Source: Massilia sp. NR 4-1 (GTDB lineage: Bacteria; Pseudomonadota; Gammaproteobacteria; Burkholderiales; Burkholderiaceae_D). From it: a stretch of DNA of 64,000 nt. The stretch's first letter is position 1, and the number at the start of each line of letters is the position of its first letter. This document shows positions 60,915 through 64,000 of this stretch, one piece after another. Where the stretch lies: positions 3,472,001 to 3,536,000 of the forward strand of contig NZ_CP012201.1 in NCBI RefSeq assembly GCF_001191005.1, read 5' to 3'. The notes beneath the pieces were generated by a model. It saw only the letters and a list, made by a program, of their open reading frames with translations. It ran no database searches and was not told the origin of the DNA. A program made the position numbers and the translations under genes.

Positions 60915-61097
60915 TCAGACACCGAAATCGCAGCGGTCGATACAGTTGCGGTACTCCATGCTGCACAAGCCCGGCGGTTTGCCATGCGCATTGCAGAAGG
61001 CGAACTTCTCGGCGCATTGTCCTTCGCAGGAGCCGGCAGCCATGGCGTAGGAAGCACTCAAGCCCAGAGCAAAGATGAAAGCGATTTTCTTCAACAT
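60915..61097 (-). CDS. Cys-hairpin peptide 14 (array member)
   Basis: A 60-residue exported peptide, class B signal peptide (MLKKIAFIFALGLSASYAMA). Cysteines at 24, 28, 35, 45, 52, 56 give 3-6-9-6-3, with arms CAEKFAFC and CSMEYRNC. It is the first gene of the main run, 168 bases from the divergent SGNH hydrolase, so the promoter for peptides 14 to 11 and perhaps further should lie just upstream. Confidence 0.88.
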   Translation of the reverse strand: MLKKIAFIFALGLSASYAMAAGSCEGQCAEKFAFCNAHGKPPGLCSMEYRNCIDRCDFGV

Positions 61098-61265
61098 CGG
61101 ATTTCCTTTTTTTTAGTATGGACACAAAGAGTGTTGCGGATAGCGCCTGTCCTTTAACGCCACCCATTCCAAATGAGAATAGGCCTTAGTCGCTTATGCC
61201 GTCTTCTCGCATGAAACCACGTTAGTTAAGCTTCCCTTGTCCTTGTTTACTACGGAGAAAGCTTC
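61098..61265. promoter_or_regulatory. Divergent promoter region of the peptide array and SGNH hydrolase
   Basis: These 168 bases separate the first gene of the main peptide run from the divergent hydrolase gene and must hold promoters for both. AAATGAGAAT at 61171 resembles one half of the Fur box found at 4678, but no matching second half follows. No -10/-35 pair is obvious. Confidence 0.5.
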
Positions 61266-62561
61266 ATGTTTCTGTCCCGACCACTCGCTACCGCCGCCAT
61301 GCTGGCGACACTTGCCATTCCGCTGCACCACGCCGCCGCTGCGCAGACGCAATGGCAGACCAGCTGGTACAGCGCCGCGCATCCCGCCTGGGATGCCGAT
61401 TTCATCCTGCCGACCAATATGCCGGCCCAGTTGCAGCAGCAAACCGTGCGCGAAGTGCTGCGTCTCAGCAGCGGCGGCGCACAGTTGCGCGTCACCTTCT
61501 CCAACCGCTACGGCAGCACGCCGCTGGTCATCGGCGCCGCGCAGGTCGCGCGCACAGCGGGCAGCGACAGCGATGCGCAAGCTGCCACCTCTGCCATCGA
61601 TCCCGCCAGCAGCCGCGCCTTGAGCTTCGGCGGCCAGCCCGGCGTGACCGTGGCGCCCGGCGCCGTCGCCACCAGCGATCCCCTGCCCTACCCGGTGCCA
61701 GCCCTGCAGCGCCTGAGCGTTTCCGCCTGGCTGCCGCAAGCCGCGCCGCTCAGCACCTTCCACTGGGGTGCGCAGCAAACCGGCTTTATCGCCGCCGGCA
61801 ACCTCGCTGGCGCCGCTAACCTGCCCGGCAGCCTGCCGCTGCAAGGCCGCACCTTCCTGAATTCCGTCCAGGTGGATGGCGCGGCACCTGCCGCCTTTAC
61901 CATCGTCACCCTGGGCGATTCCATCACCGACGGCAATGGCTCCACCCCCGACCGCAACCGCCGCTGGCCCGACTACCTCGCCGCGCGCCTGGCGCAGCAA
62001 GGCATTCCGGCCGGCGTGGCGAATGCCGGCATTTCCGGCGCCCGCCTGCTGAGCGACGGCATGGGCGTCAAAGCCGCCGATCGCCTGCAGCACGATGTCC
62101 TCGACCAGCCCCACGCCGGCGCCCTCGTCCTCATGCTTGGCACCAACGATATCGGCTGGCCCGGCAGCGCTCTGGCGCCCAAGGAGGCGGCCATGACGGC
62201 CGAGCGCCTGATCGCCGGCTACCGCGCCCTCATCGAACGCGCCCGCCAGCGCCAGCTGCGCGTAGTCGGCGCCACGCTGCCGCCATTCGCCGGGGCGCTG
62301 AGCGGCACGCCGATCACCGGCTACGACTCGCCGGCCAAGGACGCCTTGCGGCGCCAGGTCAACGACTGGATCCGCAACAGCGGCGCCTTCGATGCCGTGG
62401 CCGATTTCGATGCCGTGCTGCGCGATCCCGCCCATCCCGAACGCCTGCTGCCCGCCTACGATTCCGGCGACCATCTGCATCCCAACGATGCCGGCTTCCA
62501 GGCCATGGCCAATGCCATCGATCTGCCGGCCTTGTTCAAAAACTCCGCACTCTCCCGCTAA
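61266..62561 (+). CDS. Secreted SGNH/GDSL-family hydrolase
   Basis: A 431-residue exported esterase-like enzyme. It has a signal peptide (LATAAMLATLAIPLHHAAAA), a beta-rich N-terminal half of about 200 residues (WQTSWYSAAHPAWDADFIL), then the SGNH catalytic domain. Block I is LGDSITDG, block III LGTNDIG, and block V DHLHPND with the catalytic Asp/His pair. Related proteins deacylate carbohydrates. GGAGAAAGC precedes the ATG. It lies between two parts of the peptide array on the opposite strand and is followed by a strong terminator. Confidence 0.93.
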   Translation: MFLSRPLATAAMLATLAIPLHHAAAAQTQWQTSWYSAAHPAWDADFILPTNMPAQLQQQTVREVLRLSSGGAQLRVTFSNRYGSTPLVIGAAQVARTAGSDSDAQAATSAIDPASSRALSFGGQPGVTVAPGAVATSDPLPYPVPALQRLSVSAWLPQAAPLSTFHWGAQQTGFIAAGNLAGAANLPGSLPLQGRTFLNSVQVDGAAPAAFTIVTLGDSITDGNGSTPDRNRRWPDYLAARLAQQGIPAGVANAGISGARLLSDGMGVKAADRLQHDVLDQPHAGALVLMLGTNDIGWPGSALAPKEAAMTAERLIAGYRALIERARQRQLRVVGATLPPFAGALSGTPITGYDSPAKDALRRQVNDWIRNSGAFDAVADFDAVLRDPAHPERLLPAYDSGDHLHPNDAGFQAMANAIDLPALFKNSALSR

Positions 62562-62567
62562 AGACAA

Positions 62568-62600
62568 GGGGCGCCGTTCATGAACGGCGCCCCGCTTTCA
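62568..62600. terminator. Terminator of the SGNH hydrolase
   Basis: A perfect palindrome GGGGCGCCGTTCA/TGAACGGCGCCCC begins seven bases after the stop codon, followed by GCTTTCATT. Its symmetry means it could also serve the convergent peptide 15 transcript. Confidence 0.8.
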
Positions 62601-62601
62601 T

Positions 62602-62805
62602 TCAGGGATATTTCACCGCGCACTGCGCGCGGCAGCGATCCAGCTCGCGCACACAGGCTTGCGAACCTGGACGCTGCGGCGTTTGCCGGCACATTTCCCA
62701 GCTCGCTTCGCAGCTGTCGACGCATAGCTCATAGCCCAGGTTGGCGGAAGCATAGGACGTCCCCAGACCCAGCGCGAATACAAAGAAAGCGATTTTCTTC
62801 AACAC
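62602..62805 (-). CDS. Cys-hairpin peptide 15 (array member, GTG start)
   Basis: A 67-residue exported peptide, class B signal peptide (start codon, then LKKIAFFVFALGLGTSYA). Cysteines at 28, 32, 39, 51, 58, 62 give 3-6-11-6-3, with arms CEASWEMC and CVRELDRC. The start is GTG at 62805 (AAGGGG upstream), inferred by alignment with the MLKK start of its relatives; all other members use ATG. It lies 16 bases after peptide 16. Confidence 0.84.
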   Translation of the reverse strand: MLKKIAFFVFALGLGTSYASANLGYELCVDSCEASWEMCRQTPQRPGSQACVRELDRCRAQCAVKYP

Positions 62806-62821
62806 AAACTGCCCCTTTCGC

Positions 62822-63010
62822 TTAGTTGGCTTTGCAGTACGACATGCACTGCTTGTAGTTGCGCAGGCAGGTCGGTGGTTTAGGCCAGCCGTTATCCAGG
62901 CAGGCCTGGTAAAAATCGAAGCAATTGCTCTCGCAATCCTCGTCGGCTGCGAATGCAAAACCGCTGCCCATCGCCATCGCAAAAATGAAGAAGCCGAGTT
63001 TTTTCAACAT
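62822..63010 (-). CDS. Cys-hairpin peptide 16 (array member)
   Basis: A 62-residue exported peptide, class B signal peptide (MLKKLGFFIFAMAMGSGFAF). Cysteines at 26, 30, 37, 48, 55, 59 give 3-6-10-6-3, with arms CFDFYQAC and CLRNYKQC. AGGAGATAAACA precedes the ATG. It is the first peptide gene after the glutaredoxin gene (93 bases away) on the same strand, so a joint transcript with it and peptide 15 is plausible. Confidence 0.88.
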   Translation of the reverse strand: MLKKLGFFIFAMAMGSGFAFAADEDCESNCFDFYQACLDNGWPKPPTCLRNYKQCMSYCKAN

Positions 63011-63103
63011 ATTGTTTATCTCCTAGTAAAAATGCGGACGACAGGACTCCCGCAGTGCCAGACCGTCCGGTATCTGGCGCTGTTTTCTGAAGCGACGATG
63101 GGA

Positions 63104-63490
63104 TTAGTTAGCGAACTTCTTCAGTGCATCCTCGACGGCTGCCTGGTTGAAGCCTTCGATGCGGCGATTGCCGATAAGGATCATGGGGACGCCGCCGCCG
63201 CCCAGTTGCGCGAATTCCTTCTTGGCCTTCTCCGACTGGTCGACGTAGAGATCGGCGAAAGCGATATTGTGTTCCTTCAGATAAGCGCGGGTCTTGATGC
63301 AGAAGGGACAGGTTTCCGTGCCATACACCACCACCTTGGTCGTGGTGTCGGGGAAATAGGCCGCGTAGTTGCCTTCGGTGTAAGGCTTCTTGAACATGGC
63401 GGGCAGCTTGGCGATCGCCAATCCCGCGCCCAGGCCTGCCGCCAGAATCACCACATAGGCCGCAGCCGTTTTCAGTTTTTTACCGATCAT
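63104..63490 (-). CDS. Membrane-anchored periplasmic glutaredoxin
   Basis: A 128-residue protein with an N-terminal anchor (TAAAYVVILAAGLGAGLAIA) and a glutaredoxin domain. The active site is CPFC (in GTETCPFCIKTRAYLKEH), followed by the GVPMILIGNRRIEG cis-Pro and glutathione-binding region. The anchor with few positive charges after it places the domain in the periplasm, where a thiol-disulfide role is expected. It heads the peptide cluster on the same strand. AGGTAGAC lies upstream of the ATG. Confidence 0.9.
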   Translation of the reverse strand: MIGKKLKTAAAYVVILAAGLGAGLAIAKLPAMFKKPYTEGNYAAYFPDTTTKVVVYGTETCPFCIKTRAYLKEHNIAFADLYVDQSEKAKKEFAQLGGGGVPMILIGNRRIEGFNQAAVEDALKKFAN

Positions 63491-63599
63491 TTGTCTACCT
63501 CTATCCCTAAACACAAAAATTTTAAAAACAGCCAGCCACGCCGCAAGCCATGACAGACTCGCAGCTTCAAAAACCAGCTATCAAAAGAGAACTAAACGC

Positions 63600-63677
63600 T
63601 TATGTGGCAGGGAGGCAAGCGGTAGTACAGGAAGTGCTCGAACCCAGCGTGGGTGTAAAGGAAAATTTTTTTAGCAT
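63600..63677 (-). pseudogene. Possible decayed Cys-hairpin peptide remnant
   Basis: A 25-codon frame starting MLKKFSF and continuing PTLGSS resembles the start of a class B signal peptide (MLKK, aromatic residues, LG, SS), but the hydrophobic core is interrupted and the frame stops before any cysteine arm. A dead seventeenth copy is one reading; chance is another. Confidence 0.3.
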
Positions 63678-63829
63678 TTTTGTCTCGTATTGTGAATTAT
63701 CCACGGCGACAACTGCATTGCGCGCCACCGTTTAAACGCAACTTATTTCAATTCCGACGACATTTTATATTTGGCAATAATTCCGCCAAGGCCACAATAA
63801 AACAGCAAAAAAGCTGTGTCAAGAAATTC

Positions 63830-63852
63830 ATGAGAATAGAAGAAATTCTCAT
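63830..63852. promoter_or_regulatory. Inverted repeat ATGAGAAT/ATTCTCAT
   Basis: A perfect eight-base inverted repeat with a seven-base spacer. The half-site equals that of the Fur box at 4678 but the spacing is wider, so the binding protein, if any, is uncertain. Confidence 0.4.
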
Positions 63853-63865
63853 TAAAAATACGACG

Positions 63866-63880
63866 CTATTAATTTAATAG
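63866..63880. promoter_or_regulatory. Inverted repeat CTATTAA-T-TTAATAG
   Basis: A perfect seven-base inverted repeat with one central base, 13 bases after the repeat at 63830. The two may form a regulatory region for a gene beyond the window or for an RNA ending at the hairpin near 63915. Confidence 0.35.
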
Positions 63881-63914
63881 TAATTTCATGCATAGGGTGA
63901 ATGCCTGCGCATTC

Positions 63915-63956
63915 CGGGCCGGCCATCCAGCCTATGCGGATGCCGGCCCCTTTTCA
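63915..63956 (+). terminator. Orphan hairpin with T tail
   Basis: GGGCCGGC pairs with GCCGGCCC and the pairing extends inward through ATCC/GGAT with one bulged base; CTTTTC follows on the plus strand. No plus-strand gene precedes it, so it may end a small RNA or a transcript I cannot see. Confidence 0.45.
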
Positions 63957-64000
63957 ACGGCGATTACCGGGAGGCAATCGCACGTGCTGCGGCCACTGCA

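Larger units (their letters stand above)
63491..64000. other. AT-rich gene-free end of the window
   Basis: These 510 bases are much richer in A and T than the rest of the window and hold no convincing gene. They include a possible decayed peptide copy, two inverted repeats near 63830 and 63866, and an orphan hairpin with a T tail near 63915, each listed separately. The next gene presumably lies beyond the window. Confidence 0.6.

Noticed and set aside
56792..63010. CRISPR-like repeats in the small-gene region
   Set aside because: The similar segments are signal-peptide codons of paralogous genes at irregular intervals, not identical direct repeats with uniform spacers.
56792..63010. Bacteriocin leader (double-glycine) peptides
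   Set aside because: No GG or GA processing site or peptidase-containing ABC exporter is present; the N-termini are ordinary Sec-type signal peptides with small residues before the cut site.
63550..63735. A 61-codon plus-strand ORF in the AT-rich gap
   Set aside because: It has no ribosome-binding site, no recognisable domain and unusual composition; the opposite strand's MLKK frame explains the region equally well.
1..64000. Insertion sequences, prophage or integrative-element borders
   Set aside because: No transposase, integrase, tRNA-linked attachment site or long direct repeats were seen.

Overview
The window is high-GC chromosomal DNA from a betaproteobacterium, most likely of the Oxalobacteraceae (Massilia/Duganella/Janthinobacterium type). 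This rests on gene content and order: an aa3 cytochrome oxidase locus with ctaC-ctaD-ctaG-ctaE and a SURF1/CtaA/CtaB/Sco tail, pilT-pilU beside yggS-proC, glcDEF, and the rpoH and lepB types. No rRNA, tRNA, CRISPR array, transposase or prophage gene was recognised.

Layout. 0-4.6 kb: rpoH, a lipoprotein, a two-gene P450/ABM unit with a divergent ArsR-type regulator, and a signal peptidase I. 4.7-12.0 kb: a Fur-box-preceded iron-uptake module (FecI-type sigma, FecR, TonB receptor, esterase, two small membrane proteins, PepSY protein). 12.0-14.2 kb: VOC and SDR genes divergent from a LysR regulator. 14.3-18.3 kb: TerD/AIM24/TerD/TerC-like stress operon with a divergent NhaR-like regulator. 18.3-24.3 kb: cecR-ybhGFSR-type drug exporter. 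24.4-28.3 kb: a CNNM/CorC-type membrane protein, a DUF3108 protein, an AI-2E-family permease and a DUF1272 protein, with two strong palindromes between them. 28.3-37.3 kb: complete cytochrome c oxidase biogenesis set, including a 36-residue ORF. 37.7-49.6 kb: bioC, comF, trmL, rfaE2, a third PilT-like ATPase, oxyR, ubiA, DUF883, a solute-binding protein, proC, yggS, pilT, pilU, glutathione peroxidase. 49.7-56.7 kb: a GGDEF/EAL protein, glcFED and a cobalamin adenosyltransferase.

The most unusual part is 56.8-63.5 kb. It holds sixteen tiny minus-strand genes (fifteen intact, one frameshifted) for exported peptides of 58-67 residues. Each has an N-terminal signal peptide and six cysteines, usually in the mirror-symmetric spacing C-x3-C-x6-C-x9-C-x6-C-x3-C. 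This predicts an antiparallel helical hairpin closed by three stacked disulfides. The array surrounds a LysR regulator and a secreted SGNH hydrolase, and is headed by a membrane-anchored, periplasm-facing glutaredoxin. I know of no described bacterial family that matches. Function is unknown; a secreted or periplasmic disulfide-rich peptide repertoire is the working hypothesis.

Starts were chosen by ribosome-binding site and family length, so many differ from the longest open frame. All functional calls come from reading motifs, not from database searches.
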